In this document: one piece after another, positions 19,837-30,726 of the stretch
Layout: each line of letters begins with the position of its first letter
Numbering within the stretch: position 1 is the stretch's first letter
Source of the DNA: Fereydounia khargensis
Taxonomy: Eukaryota; Basidiomycota; Ustilaginomycetes; Urocystidales; Fereydouniaceae
Assembly: GCA_026413255.1 (NCBI GenBank)
Contig: JAOCZO010000034.1
Coordinates: 1-64,000, forward strand
Direction of reading: 5' to 3'
Length of the DNA: 64,000 nucleotides
Translations under genes and position numbers: made by a program
Notes under the pieces: generated by a model
The model's input: only the letters and a program-made list of their open reading frames with translations
The model's database searches: none
What the model was told of the DNA's origin: nothing

Positions 19837-22059
19837 ATGGCCACCTCCTCGTCTCTCACACGAGGCGTCGCAGCCAGGCATGGCGACCTCTTCACCACCG
19901 CCGTCCTCGGCCTCGGCACCACCTTCTTCCTTCTCGCCGCAGCCAAGACCCTCACCGCACACGTCGTCGCCATCCATCGCCAGTCTCGGCATCCCTCTCA
20001 ACCGCCACCCACCCGCACCGAGAACAGCTCACCGTCAACGCCCACGCCCACGCCCACGCCCGGAAAGACCACAGACCAGAGCACCGTCCAAGTCACATAC
20101 CCAACCACCTGGGACATGTGTGACGCCGGATCACACCCAGACCTCCCAAGCACCCAACCCGCCCCCGCCCCCGCCCCCGCCCCCGCCCGCCACAAGGTAC
20201 GCGCAGGTGCGCTCCTCAAACTCATCGATGTCGTCGCTGGTGTCACCGCACGCAAGCACTCTGAAATGAGCTGTGTCACTGTCAGCGTCGACTCGGTCCT
20301 CTGTACGTCCCACTTTGCCTCTTTGTCCACATATCCCATTCCATTCCGCATAGCACCTCACCTCATTCCAAATCGCACCCAAACCAGTGCTCAAGCCCAT
20401 CTATCTCGGCGACCTTGTCCATCTGTCCGCCTCGGTCAACCGCGTCTGGGGCTCCAGTCTCGAAGTCGGTGTCCGCGTCGTCAAAGAGCACCCCAAGACC
20501 AGCGAGAGGGAGTACGTCAGCCACTCGTACCTCACCTTTGTCGCCATTTCCCGCGGTGGACCCACTGTCTCTGGTCAGCAGCCCCCACCTCGCGTCCGAC
20601 TCGCCTCACGCAACTCTGCTTCTCCCTCCTCCTCCTCTTCCAGCCGACTATACTCTGCCCTTTCCTGGCTCAAACGTCCCTTGTCAACACACCCATCTCC
20701 ACCACCCGCACCGGCAAAGCCCAAGCTGCAGCCCATCATCCCAAAAACACCTCTCGAGGCCCGTCGTCACATTCTTGCCGGCCGCAGACGCAGCAAGCGC
20801 ATCGACAATGCCAAGCGCGGTGAGGCCCGCGACGGTGTCTCCACCGAGGTCAAGACTCGCGTCAAACACGAGGTGCTCCACATTGCCAGCCTTGGCGGCA
20901 AGAACAAGGCCCAAGATGACCGCTACAACAGGCGCGGTCGCCTTTGCATCCAGCAGGCCGATCTTGATCTTGGCGCTGACCTGACCGCGGATCAGGATAG
21001 CAGCAGCAGCAGAACCAAGCAGGACATTGAGCTAGAAGCACTTGAACTCGAGGTATGTGTCTTGTCTTTCCTCCCGCAACTGACTGCTGACTGGCCATGC
21101 TGACCGCTCTCCGCTCTCTGCTCAGTTTGTGGTAGAGGCCTACCTGTCAAACGACCCAGCCGTGACAGTAGACCAGCAAGCTGGCCTAGTTCTCCTCAAC
21201 CTGCCGGGAGACGTTCCTCTGCGCCACTCGCTAGTCGTCGTCGAGCGCCTCGCACAGCAGCTGCGCGAGCACAAGAAGGACGACTCGCACCTCGAACCAG
21301 TCTTTGAGCAGTGTGACGGCCTCGCCTCGCCGACTGCGGAGGGAGTCCGAGTCATGGTAAGCGGTGCAGGTGCAGGACCGTTCGGGCTTGCGCAGCGACG
21401 CATGTCGGTATTCTCGCCTCCCACCGCACAGCACGGCGCAGACACCCCCCCAGTCATCCGCCCTCCGTCCCAACTGACACTCACGCCGATCGACGTCTCA
21501 CGCACCGCCGCACGCACGCTGCACCTCGTCTTTCCTGAACACACAAACAGCCTCGCCGTGCTCTTTGGCGGCCAGCTTATGGATTGGATGGAAGAGGCGG
21601 CCCTGCTCTCTGTCCGCCATGTTGGACGAGGACGCAGATGGAGTACCGTGGGACTGGACGGACTCGAGTTTGAGCAGGCTGTCGGAATCGGCGAGTAGGT
21701 ATTAAAATCGAGGGCCGTGCATCCTTTCCTGTGTTCTCTACTGACACGTGCGATGCGATTACAGGGTCATGACGTTCACAGCCGTCGTGGTGCGTACATT
21801 TGTCCAGTCGTGCGAGGTGTACGTGCTCGCCGAGGCCGAGGCGCCGAACGGTACGCGGCGCACGACCAACGACGCACTCTTGACACTTGCATTCCCTCTC
21901 GAGCCCCACGAGCAGCCAGACGGCGAGGAGCGTCCGCAGATGCTGCGCCAGGTGCGGATGCCAGCCTCTTCTGCGCTCGAGACGTTTGCGCAGGTTGCGC
22001 CTGAACGGCGCAAGGGGCGTCTAGAGCTCAAGCAGATGCTGTTGCGCGTGTACGCATGA
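19837..22059 (+). CDS. Acyl-CoA thioesterase with two hotdog domains
   Basis: Exons are 19837-20302, 20388-21052, 21126-21694 and 21765-22059, giving 664 residues. A hydrophobic segment near residues 18-48 (TAVLGLGTTFFLLAAAK) suggests a membrane anchor or targeting region. A Pro/Thr/Ala low-complexity stretch follows. Hotdog domain 1 has GALLKLIDVVAGVTARKHS and LLKPIYLGDLVHLSASVNRVW. Hotdog domain 2 has LAVLFGGQLMDWMEEAALLSVRH and VMTFTAVVVRTFVQSCEVYVLAEAE. The paired G..L..iD..a/W...aa helices and the following strands are the ACOT-type pattern. Such enzymes hydrolyse acyl-CoA to free acid and CoA. A long low-complexity, basic region separates the domains. It ends convergently with the next gene, 58 bases apart. 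Confidence 0.85.
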
Positions 22060-22084
22060 CACGAGTCGAGGTATAATTGCATTG

Positions 22085-22100
22085 CTGTACTGTACAGTAG
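22085..22100. repeat. CTGTACTGTACAGTAG palindrome in a convergent gap
   Basis: The tract lies in the 58-base gap between the stops of the thioesterase (+) and the PEX11-like gene (-). It is the second case of a convergent 3' gap holding a CAGTA/TACTG element. Confidence 0.8.
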
Positions 22101-22117
22101 GGTTGCCATGACACTTG

Positions 22118-23509
22118 TTACACGGCAGGACAAGAGGAGCAACGAGTGTGCGACCAGACACGAGCTATGCGCATGGCACTGGCCACGATGCCCGTCCAGG
22201 CCTCTGTTGTTTCCTTTTCCGTGTCCGGGGCGATGGTTTCGTAGGTGAGGAAGATCGAGTCGGCCCAGAGTGCGATTTTCTCCCACAGAGTCGAGCGTAG
22301 CTGTGTGCGTGTGGTGTGGAGGTCTGCTTCGGCGCGGAGGAGGTCGTACTCGGACTCGGCGTCTGCGTCCAAGGCTTGTTGGTGGCGCACTGGTCTGCCG
22401 GCGAGCGCAGAGGACCATCCGAGCCGGTCGTTGGCGGCAATGATGCGGCGGTGGGCGGAGCGGAGTTCCGAGCGCAGCCGGAGACGACGGAGACGCAGGA
22501 GCACGAGGGATAGCAGCACACCGCAGAGGGGCAGGACGATGCCGAGACGCTCAATGCCGCGGCGGCGTCGGCGACTGAGAAAGCCGAGACGGCGGAGGCC
22601 GACAGCGCGCCAGAACATGCCGCTGCCGGCCAGAAAGGCGCTCACGTCGCACGCGTCGCCGAGGACGAAGAGAGCGTCGCATACCGGCGCGAGACGGTGC
22701 TCCCACGTCGCGCGGCGGGCGTACACCCCGTCCATCTCCCCAGCCCCAGCCCCAGCCCCAGCCCCAGCCCCAGCCCCGGCCCCGGCCTCGGCGTCGGCGT
22801 CGGCGTCGGCATCGGCGTCCAGGGGCGCAAGGCTCTGCGGCTGGAGCCAGCGGAAGCCGTCTTCCCTCATGTCCGCAGCGAGCACGGGTGGCGGACTGGG
22901 CGGGTGTGGTTTGGACGCCCGCATGCGCTCCATGGCAGCTTCAGTGGCAGCCTGTATGATGCGCGCCATCTGTACGGCACGACGGACGTTGGCGAGCCCC
23001 TCGGCGGCATTGTAGATCCCCTGGAGCGTGTGGGCGCGCGTGGAGCGGGAGAAGGTGCGTGTGAGCAGGTACGAGCCTGGATTGGTGAGCGCCTGCAGCC
23101 GCGTGGTCGGGCGTGGCACGTGGAGCGCCGAGTGCAGCAGAAGTATGAGCGAGTGCAGCAGCTGCAGGATGTACTCGCGTCCCTCCCAGTCCTTGAGGAG
23201 CTGGATGGCCGTCGAGCGCCGCTTGGTCGCGAGCCAGGTGCGCCTCGTCTCGCGCAGGATCGCACTGCTGCTGCGCGGTGCCACTTGGCCGTCGTCGTTC
23301 ACAATGATACGCTGCGGAATGAAGGACGTCACGGATGGCAGTGCGTCGCTGCCGCTGCCGCTGCTGGAGAGCTTGGATCGCTGGTGCAGCGCGCGAGAGC
23401 CAGAGCCAGAGCCGGAGCCGGAGCCGGAAACAAAGCTGGATCCAGGTCCAGGTCCAGGTCCAGGTCCAGTGCCAGGTGCCGCAGCCTGGGGACTGCGTGG
23501 ATGTGGCAT
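22118..23509 (-). CDS. Putative PEX11-like peroxisomal membrane protein
   Basis: This is an intronless gene of 463 residues from the ATG at 23509. The frame stays open upstream to 23752, but that part encodes only the CAGTA repeat tract and was not used. The N-terminus has GPGPGPGPG and SGSGSGSG runs. A block near residues 95-180 (AIQLLKDWEGREYILQLLHSL..., then TFSRSTRAHTLQGIYNAAE) resembles the amphipathic N-terminal region of PEX11 proteins. A variable (DA)n/(GA)n stretch is encoded at about 22735-22815. The second half has HRLAPVCDALFVLGDACD, two hydrophobic segments and an Arg-rich helix. PEX11 proteins drive peroxisome elongation. This assignment rests on weak pattern similarity; it may instead be an unrelated membrane protein. 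Confidence 0.45.
   Translation of the reverse strand: MPHPRSPQAAAPGTGPGPGPGPGSSFVSGSGSGSGSGSRALHQRSKLSSSGSGSDALPSVTSFIPQRIIVNDDGQVAPRSSSAILRETRRTWLATKRRSTAIQLLKDWEGREYILQLLHSLILLLHSALHVPRPTTRLQALTNPGSYLLTRTFSRSTRAHTLQGIYNAAEGLANVRRAVQMARIIQAATEAAMERMRASKPHPPSPPPVLAADMREDGFRWLQPQSLAPLDADADADADAEAGAGAGAGAGAGAGAGEMDGVYARRATWEHRLAPVCDALFVLGDACDVSAFLAGSGMFWRAVGLRRLGFLSRRRRRGIERLGIVLPLCGVLLSLVLLRLRRLRLRSELRSAHRRIIAANDRLGWSSALAGRPVRHQQALDADAESEYDLLRAEADLHTTRTQLRSTLWEKIALWADSIFLTYETIAPDTEKETTEAWTGIVASAMRIARVWSHTRCSSCPAV
22735..22825. repeat. In-frame minisatellite encoding (GA)n and (DA)n
   Basis: Hexamer repeats of the CCCCAG/CCCCGG type, then GGCGTC/GGCATC, lie inside the PEX11-like coding region and keep the frame, giving alternating Gly-Ala and Asp-Ala on the minus strand. 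Length variation between strains would be expected. Confidence 0.75.
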
Positions 23510-23864
23510 TGCAGTGTTGCGGTGTGACGTTGCGTGGCGGGGTGATGGTGGAGGAGAAGCAAGAGCCGCCGCAACCCCAACCCCGGAGAATCTCAACCGG
23601 GCCGGACTCGACTCGACTGGACTGTGCGCAGCCGTCGGTGCCGAGTTCTGCTTTGTGCTGAGCACTCTTCTCGCGCGAGAGCAAAAGGGCGCACAGAAAG
23701 CACGCCCGGCCCAGCGACACAGTACAGTACTGTACTGTACTGTACAGTACAATCACACGACACGGAGCATACGGGCAAAGCAAGCAAAGGGGACTGGTTT
23801 CGTGCTTGTGGCTGGTTCTAAAGTACAAAGGGCGAGTTAGGGCCAAGGGCTAGGGCTCAGGCCT
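23510..23864. other. Intergenic region with a CAGTA palindrome
   Basis: No gene is seen between the PEX11-like start and the uS17m stop, both on the minus strand. The main feature is the CAGTA/TACTG tract at 23719-23750, about 115 bases downstream of uS17m. Confidence 0.5.
23719..23750. repeat. CAGTACAGTACTGTACTG palindromic tract
   Basis: The tract contains the perfect palindrome CAGTACAGTACTGTACTG and then flips again to CTGTACAGTAC, so alternative hairpins are possible. It lies downstream of uS17m and upstream of the PEX11-like gene. Confidence 0.85.
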
Positions 23865-24371
23865 CTACTGTCGCGCTGCTGCTGCTGCTGATGATGACTT
23901 GGCTTGCTGCTTGTCTGAGGGTGATCGGTTGGCGTTGGCCAGCTCGGTCTTGACACGCTGCTCGATACGCAGCTTCTCCTTGTCCTCGGCGCTCATCATG
24001 CGCGCCGCAACAGCCCGACGCTCTGCGCCCTCCTCCTTGCGTCCCATAATCTGGGCCAGCGTGAAGCGCTTGCGTGCAGACAGCGGCCGGCACGCCTGCG
24101 CCTTGATCATGTCGCCGACCGACAGCTGCTCCAGCGGGTCGTGCACCAGGTACTTCTTGTGTCGTACGAACGGCTAACAGCACACAGCCCACAGCACCAG
24201 CGTTGTGTGTCAGTGAGCGGAGGGCGGCACAAGGAGCGTTCCGTTCGTTCGGCTTGCTCGACTTACCTTGAGCAGCTTGGGATGCACCATGTTCTTTTCG
24301 ACGGTCATCGTCACCGTCTTGGCCATCACGCCGGCCTTGCTGACAATCCCGTAGATCCGTTGCGCGGGCAT
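23865..24371 (-). CDS. MRPS17: Mitochondrial small-subunit ribosomal protein uS17m
   Basis: Minus-strand exons are 24371-24267 and 24173-23865, giving 137 residues. The start MPAQRIYGIVSKAGVMAKTVTMTVEK matches bacterial/mitochondrial S17 (G.V.s.km.KTv.V.v). The block across the junction, PKLLKPFVRHKKYLVHD, fits the K...h.KY.aHDe region, and VGDMIKAQACRPLSARKRFTL fits the GD.V.I.ecRPlSk.K.f.l motif. It binds small-subunit rRNA in the mitoribosome. A C-terminal extension of about 60 residues, rich in Ala, Lys and Glu, is typical of fungal mitoribosomal proteins. Confidence 0.88.
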
Positions 24372-24800
24372 GTTGAAATGGACTGGACTGCAACGACAAG
24401 TGAGTCTTGAGTAGCGGCGCAAAGAAAGGTGGAAAAAATGTCAGATAGAGAGAAACAAAGTCGCGGTCGCGGTCGCATTGCGGATGTTTGATTATGTAAT
24501 CATGACTAAGCGCGACTCGCAACTACCGTACGGTATCACGACGCGCTGTCTTGCTTGGTTGGCCCTTTGCTCAGCGCTCAGTCCGGCAGCGCTCAGTCAG
24601 GCAGGCAGGGCTCAGTCAGGGCTGGGATTGGGTCATGGGGACTGGGACCCTTCCTTGCCTCCTCTGCGCTGGGGACCCCCAAAAAAATGTGGAGCAGTGA
24701 GCACTGCGCAGCACCTCGGCATGTCGGCACCTCTCCTCCCTCCCTTCTCTCCACTCAACCAACACCAACACGCAAGCACAAGCATGGCGATACCATCATT
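24372..24800. promoter_or_regulatory. Divergent promoter region, uS17m and TFC3
   Basis: No gene is seen. It contains CAGGCAGG/GCTCAGTC repeats near 24570-24620 and a pyrimidine-rich stretch before the TFC3 start. A longer open frame extends upstream from the TFC3 ATG through this area, but it is repeat-rich and lacks family resemblance. Confidence 0.5.
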
Positions 24801-27800
24801 ATGATCGGCGAGCTCATACGCTACTGCATCCAGCAGATTGGCTACGACGGAGAGGCCGGCACCGAAGTCGACCGTCTCCACGTCTTTATCACCGACTTTC
24901 ACCACCACCAATCCCGCCATCATGCTGCCCCTCCCCAGCTCATCGACGACGCCTACCGCGCCTTTGTCTTTCGCCACCTCATGGCCCACCCCCATGTCCA
25001 CGTCGGCAGCCATGTACCCGGCATCCTTCCCGACCAGTCTGCAGGCCGTAGCTCCATCACCCGTCGCAAGGAACGAGGAGGAAAGGGCTCCAAGAGCGAG
25101 CACGTCACCGCCCCCGCTCTCGAGTACGACTGGGTCAACATCCTACCTCCACCCCACCCACATGCACACCACACCGACCTCACCCACCTCCAGTCCCTCT
25201 ACGGCCAAGACCTCCGCATCGTCCTCTCCCCCCACATTACCCGCAAGATGCTCATCGGCAGCACCGACGTCAACCTCACAGCCCCGGCTTACAAGTGTCT
25301 CCAGCTCGTCTGCCGCGCACGTGAGAATGCCATCAAGAGCATTCATCTCGGCGAAAAGATGCGCTACGACCAGAAGACCATCTTCTACATTGCCAAGAAA
25401 CTCATCGACGCCGGTCTCATCGCAAAGATCAAGGCGCCCGAAACAGGCACCCAGGCAAGCTTCTTTGTCGCCCACACCTTCCTCCACAAGTGTCCCCTCT
25501 ATCTCCGCCAGCTCCATGCCGAGTCATCTTCCGACCCCACAAGCAGCAGCAGCAGTAGTAGTACTACTGCGACCGGTGCCTCGCACACTGCCACCAGCGC
25601 TCGTGTGCTCGATGATGACGCGGACGCGGACGACGATGCAGACCCAGATGCAGACGAATCGCAGCATCCAATAGGCATGGACGCCCCCACGGTCACCATT
25701 GAAGAGCAGCAAGGCATCGAGGACAGTGATGATCCGCAGTATGGCCGCTTCGAGCTGCTTTCCGACGACGATACCGCCGTCTGGCTCAACAGTCGCACTG
25801 ACCTCGTCCGCCTCCGCATCTATACCCTATGTGCCGCCAACTCAGCCCAGGTCGTCCTCCGCGAGAGGCTTCTCAACCGCATCAAACTCCAATCGAATCA
25901 ACAGCGCTTCAGGAGATCTTTCAAAACTATCCTAGAAAAGATGGTCATCAATGGCCAGATGCAAGTCGTCAACCTACTCATGTCCTCGACCAACAAGCTT
26001 GACCAGATCTCCAAGAAGGGCCTTCGTATCACCGAGAGTGGTCTTGCAGAGATGCAGGCCCTCCAATCTGGTCAGCCTGTCGATCCCCACCAGCAAGAGC
26101 GTTCTGCCTTGCTACAGCGCAAAAACGCTGCTCTCCAACGCGAGCTGCGTTTCCAGCAGCCCAACTTTATCCGAGAGCTCACGCTCGAACGGCGCACCCA
26201 CGAGCTGATTGCCGATGCTGGCACAACTGGAATGACCCTCCGTCAGCTCGAAAACGCTCTCCACGCTACTGGCAACGCCAAGCGCACACTCGAGCAGATT
26301 GTACTCCGATCTGAGGAGGCCTCTGGTGAACCCACGCTCGCCGACATGCGCGTCAGGCAGTTCCACGAGTACAAGGGGCGCGAGCGACGCATCCGTATGT
26401 ACAGCCAGCACGCATGGACCCTCCAGGCTGCCAACGAGGGCTTTCTCGATGACGCGGAGAAGGACGCGCTTGCACAAGCAGGCCGCTTGCCCACTTTCGA
26501 CCCGCTCTCCTTCTACTCTGACGCTGCCGATGCCAAAGCCAAGCTGCTCCGCGCCTTTCCAGACATCAACGCCGAAAAGGACGTGTTTGCGACTCCCGGC
26601 CCATCAGGATCTCGCCCACAGCCCTCTGTATCGGGCAAGAAGCGTGGCCGACCTCCCGGCTCCAAAAACAAGAAGACCCTTCTCGCCGAAAAAGCTTCAG
26701 AGTCGGCTGGCAGAAATAGCGTGGGTCCAGCGGACGACGAGCCGGACACACCCGCGCAAAGTGCGGCCAAGCGTCGTAGGATCAACCTCGAACGGGGTCC
26801 CAGCCTTGGCCTTGACGACAACCCGCGGCCTTTGCGATCCTCTCGACTGCGCTCAGCCGCCCTTCCAGAGCCCACTCCTGAAGATCGGCAACCTATGGCT
26901 GCGTCTTCGGTCGAGGCCGGGGAAACCCCTCAAGGAACGGATTCACCCAGTGCCACTGAAGCGCCAGCGCCGAGTCTTCCTGCCGATCTTGCAGTATCCA
27001 CGCCGATCAAAGTTGCGATCCAGAAGCAGGGCGAGATCAAACCTTCGCCCTTGGCGACGCCAGACCGAACCCCTCGTACTAACGTCACCATCGTCAGGAG
27101 TACCAACGCACTTGTACAATGCATTCAGGAAGCGGGCAGCATTATCGACTCTCTGTCTATCCCAAGAGAACTTGATGCTTTCGTTGAACGAAGCAAATTC
27201 GATACCCAGGTTGTCAACCTCCGAGAAAAGCGAGTACGTGATAGGGCCATCAACCGTGCAATTGACCAGGGCCTGCTACGCAGGACCTTTGTGCGCATGG
27301 AGACCCCTGATTCGCACCCACAACGCACCATCGTCTTCTTGCCAGACACAGATCCTGCCTTGGTGCAAAAGTTTTGCGATGATGTACGCCAAGGTGCGGG
27401 TGGATGGCGCCGCCCGACCGACTCGATCTCCATCCTATCCTCGACCACTGGTCAGGTCGCGCTCCAGAGCAGCGATGTCGGCACGATGCACCTATTCCGA
27501 CCATGGAAACAGGACACGAAGCTGGACATGGCAGCCTTTGAAGCTGACGCTGAGCTCTTTGACTCGATGCGGGCCGCTTTCCTCATCCAGGAGGAGCCAA
27601 AGAAGCAGCACTTTGGCTACCCTCCAGGCGCAGCCACTCGGCTCAAGATCTTCCACCTGGCCTGCATCAACCTTGCCGCGCAACAGGCTCATGCCGAGTC
27701 TCCCTCCGCGACTGTGGACATTAGCTACTTTTGGACCGAAGCTGCTCTCGATCTCTTCCTGGCCCTCTATCCGGTGCGTGGAGCACCACAAGCGGTGGAG

Positions 27801-30696
27801 CAGGCTTACCACAACCCCACATTACGTAGCTTGCCCCTGTCGCAGCAAGATGAGGCAGTCCGGAGTGAACTTGGAATCGGCGCAGATGAGAAGATTGGAG
27901 CATCGTTGGAAGTCAAGACCACCATCTCGAGCTTTGCTGAGCAACTCGGCTCCATGCGTATCCTGCAGCTTTCTCAAGAACAACCGACATCGTCATCGCA
28001 ACGTACGCTCTGGAATCTACCGGAATACGTCCCAGTGTATCACTGGAGCGCAAAGGGGGAAACAAAGACCCGTATTCAGACCTGCGAGGTGGGGCTTTCG
28101 ACCGAGCACGCCCTCGAGTTTTGGAGCAAAACTCAGTCGCTCTGTCTGGCCAGTGCCGCTTTCAATCCAGTGATCCAGGAAGCAGACGAAGAGTCTGCTG
28201 AGTTTGCGAGTCTAAAAGCATCACGGTCACTAGTCGCTTCGATCTGCCTCAAAAAGGCTTGGCGACATAACTTTCCGTTGCGGCCCACACAGCAGAGCTT
28301 TCTGGCTCGCTTTCTGGTCCCCGGTCAAGATCCACCGGCCAATGACGATAAGCTCGTCAACCTTGCCTCCCGTATCTGTCTGGCCCCGACCCGTGTCGTC
28401 AAGCGCTTTTGGAGGGAGAGGGCCGAGATAGATGCCAACGGCACTGCCACCCGCCGTGTGCATGTCGGCTGGCCAATTGAGATCCAAGGTATCGAGCTCA
28501 GGAGTGCTGAAGTGCGCATCGAACGTGTCCGTACGATTTCCCGCCAGCGCGACGGTAGGCGCACGACGCTACAAAAGGCCCGTGAGCTCCGCCTCAAGCG
28601 CTCGCAGGGCTTTGACAACATGCTCCTTGAGGCCCTGGATACCCATCCAGCTGCCGCCGTGCTTCGAGACAAGATCGAACGGGCTCTGAAGAGTATTCGC
28701 AAGCGCTACGTCGATCTTGATCCAGGCTTTGGTGTTGATGAGACGCGCCGCGCCATCATACGCATCGTCAGCAGCGCCGCTGGTGAAAAGCCCAAGTTCC
28801 ATCACCTCAAGCCCCCAGCAGACACTGTCACAGCTGCAGAGAATGGGGAGCGTGAGGTGTCTGAGGTGCCGTCGAAGAACGGGGCCCAGCGTCGACCTGC
28901 TGCGACGGCGGCAACACGAGAGCGTCGGAAGCGGTCATCGCGTCGCTCGACTGTCTCGACCAACTTTTGGACGCCGCAGAAGAACGAGCTGCTCCGTGAT
29001 GCCGCGGTCATCCTGCGTGCGCGTGACCGTGCGCGCGGCAGAACGGACTGGACTGCGCTGCTCCAGGTGCTCGACTCGAGCGACCAGACCAAGGCGCGCG
29101 GATTCGTGCTGTCCCAGTGGCGCCAGCAGTTTGCGCGCATGCGCGACGTGTACGGAGAGGAAGGGTACCTGAATGCCTTGGAGCGCAAGTGGGTGGCTGT
29201 ACACCACGATGCACGATCCCGTGGCCTCCTGGACGATCCCAAATTTCCCTCGGCAACCGATTTTGACCTCCGCCAACAGATCGAGTACCTCCGTACCCAC
29301 GTGGATAAAGACGAGGTACAGGCGTCGCTGGAGCGCGCATCGGACCAGGCCATGCTGCCTCTCGTACTCGAGGGCAGTGACTTTACCTCCGACTGGGTGG
29401 ACGAGTACCCGGTCCCAGCTGCCGAAAGCAAATGGGACCCGTTCTTTAGTCTGGACGGTGGCCATGTGACGCGTCGATTCGAGATGCTGCTGTCCGCTCC
29501 GCTCACCGTTGACGTGGTGTCAGCGCCCTCGCCGCCAGTTAACGAGGAGGAGCAGATTCGACGGTCGCTGGCCGAGAGCGCGGTCAAGATGGTGATCATG
29601 ACGAGCAACGACCAGACGAGTGAAGAAGCCATGTCGGCGTTCTGCGAACAGAACGACGTCGCTGAGATCGAGGCGGCCGTCGTGCGTCTGATTGAGAACA
29701 AAACGATCCGGCCCATCTCGGCCGAAGTCACGCAGCGTCGCAAGCCGGGCACCAACTTTGTCTTTACGGACGAGTACGCCAAGGTGCTCGATCTGAATCT
29801 CAAGGCTGCTTCGGGGCCGGCGTCGGCAGAAGCAGCCATGCAGCGGTCTCTAGCTGCTATGGATGCCAAGATTGCAGCGGCGGGTGGTGAGGGTGCGCCA
29901 CCGTCGCTATTTGTGGAGCCAGTGACGACGGACGGCGAAGCGGCGGCGCTGGTCACGCTGATCAGCGAGGGACTGATGCACGCCGAGTTGGATACCGCGC
30001 CGTTCGCCAACCTACGCGCGCACCACGCCTTCAATGCGCGCATACTCAACGACGAGGAGATCGAGACGATCCTAGCCGTGTCCATTACACCTGCGGGGCT
30101 CGATGCCGCGCGTGCGGCCTCCATTGCGGTTCCGGACCCACCTGTCTTGTCCATCGCCACGGACACGGACGCGCATCTGCGGCCGGAGCTGGACCAAGCC
30201 GGTGTTGCAGGACTCCCCGCGGCCCACTTTGTAAGTCGTGCCCTCGTTTTCCCCCTGAGCGCAGATGCAGTGCTGACCGAGTGCGCAGAGCCTGGACGAG
30301 ATCGAGGCGCTCGTATACAGGAGCCGGGCGCCCGCGTTCCTCACAGGCACGCACGAGCTGCGCATCGTCTCGGCCCGCTTCTTGAACCACCACAGCGTGT
30401 TGACTCAGCCCGAGGCGAGGTGTCTCCCGCGCGCCTGGATCGACATGCACAACCGCCTCCTCCCGCACGTGTGGGAGCGCGCACTCGACACGGTCGCACA
30501 CCTCGCCCTCTCCCGCCCCGGTATCTCGTTCACCACCCTGCACGCCCGCCTCGCCCCCGCCCTCTCGGCTGCGGAAACACTCGACCTTGTCCACACGCTC
30601 TGCCTCACGGCCAAGTTTGAACTGCGCCCGGATCGCCGCGCACTCTGTACCATACATCCCACCAGTCGCATCTGGTCGGGCTTCCATGTACTCTAA
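24801..30696 (+). CDS. TFC3: TFIIIC largest subunit, B-block-binding (Tfc3-like)
   Basis: Exons are 24801-30230 and 30289-30696, giving 1945 residues. The start MIGELIRYCIQQIGYDG begins the first winged-helix-like region. A B-block-binding winged helix lies at about 160-215 (FYIAKKLIDAGLIAKIK). An acidic, Ser-rich insert follows (DDDADADDDADPDADE), then further helical wings and an AT-hook at about 613-626 (GKKRGRPPGSKNKK). The C-terminal half includes a basic RRSTVSTNFWTPQKNELLRDAA region. The protein recognises the internal B box of tRNA genes and starts assembly of RNA polymerase III. Its size and domain order fit the fungal subunit. Its stop is only 30 bases from the stop of the next, opposite gene. 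Confidence 0.85.
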
Positions 30697-30726
30697 TCAT
30701 TGTCCAATTTCATCCCGCTTTTTTCT

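Noticed and set aside
23510-23752. Upstream start for the PEX11-like protein
   Set aside because: The extension reads through the CAGTA tract (CTVQYSTVLC) and has no protein-like character.
28802-30166. 454-codon open frame on the minus strand inside TFC3
   Set aside because: It lies fully antisense to conserved TFC3 coding sequence, is Ser/Arg-rich and has no domain pattern. It is a shadow of GC-rich codon use.
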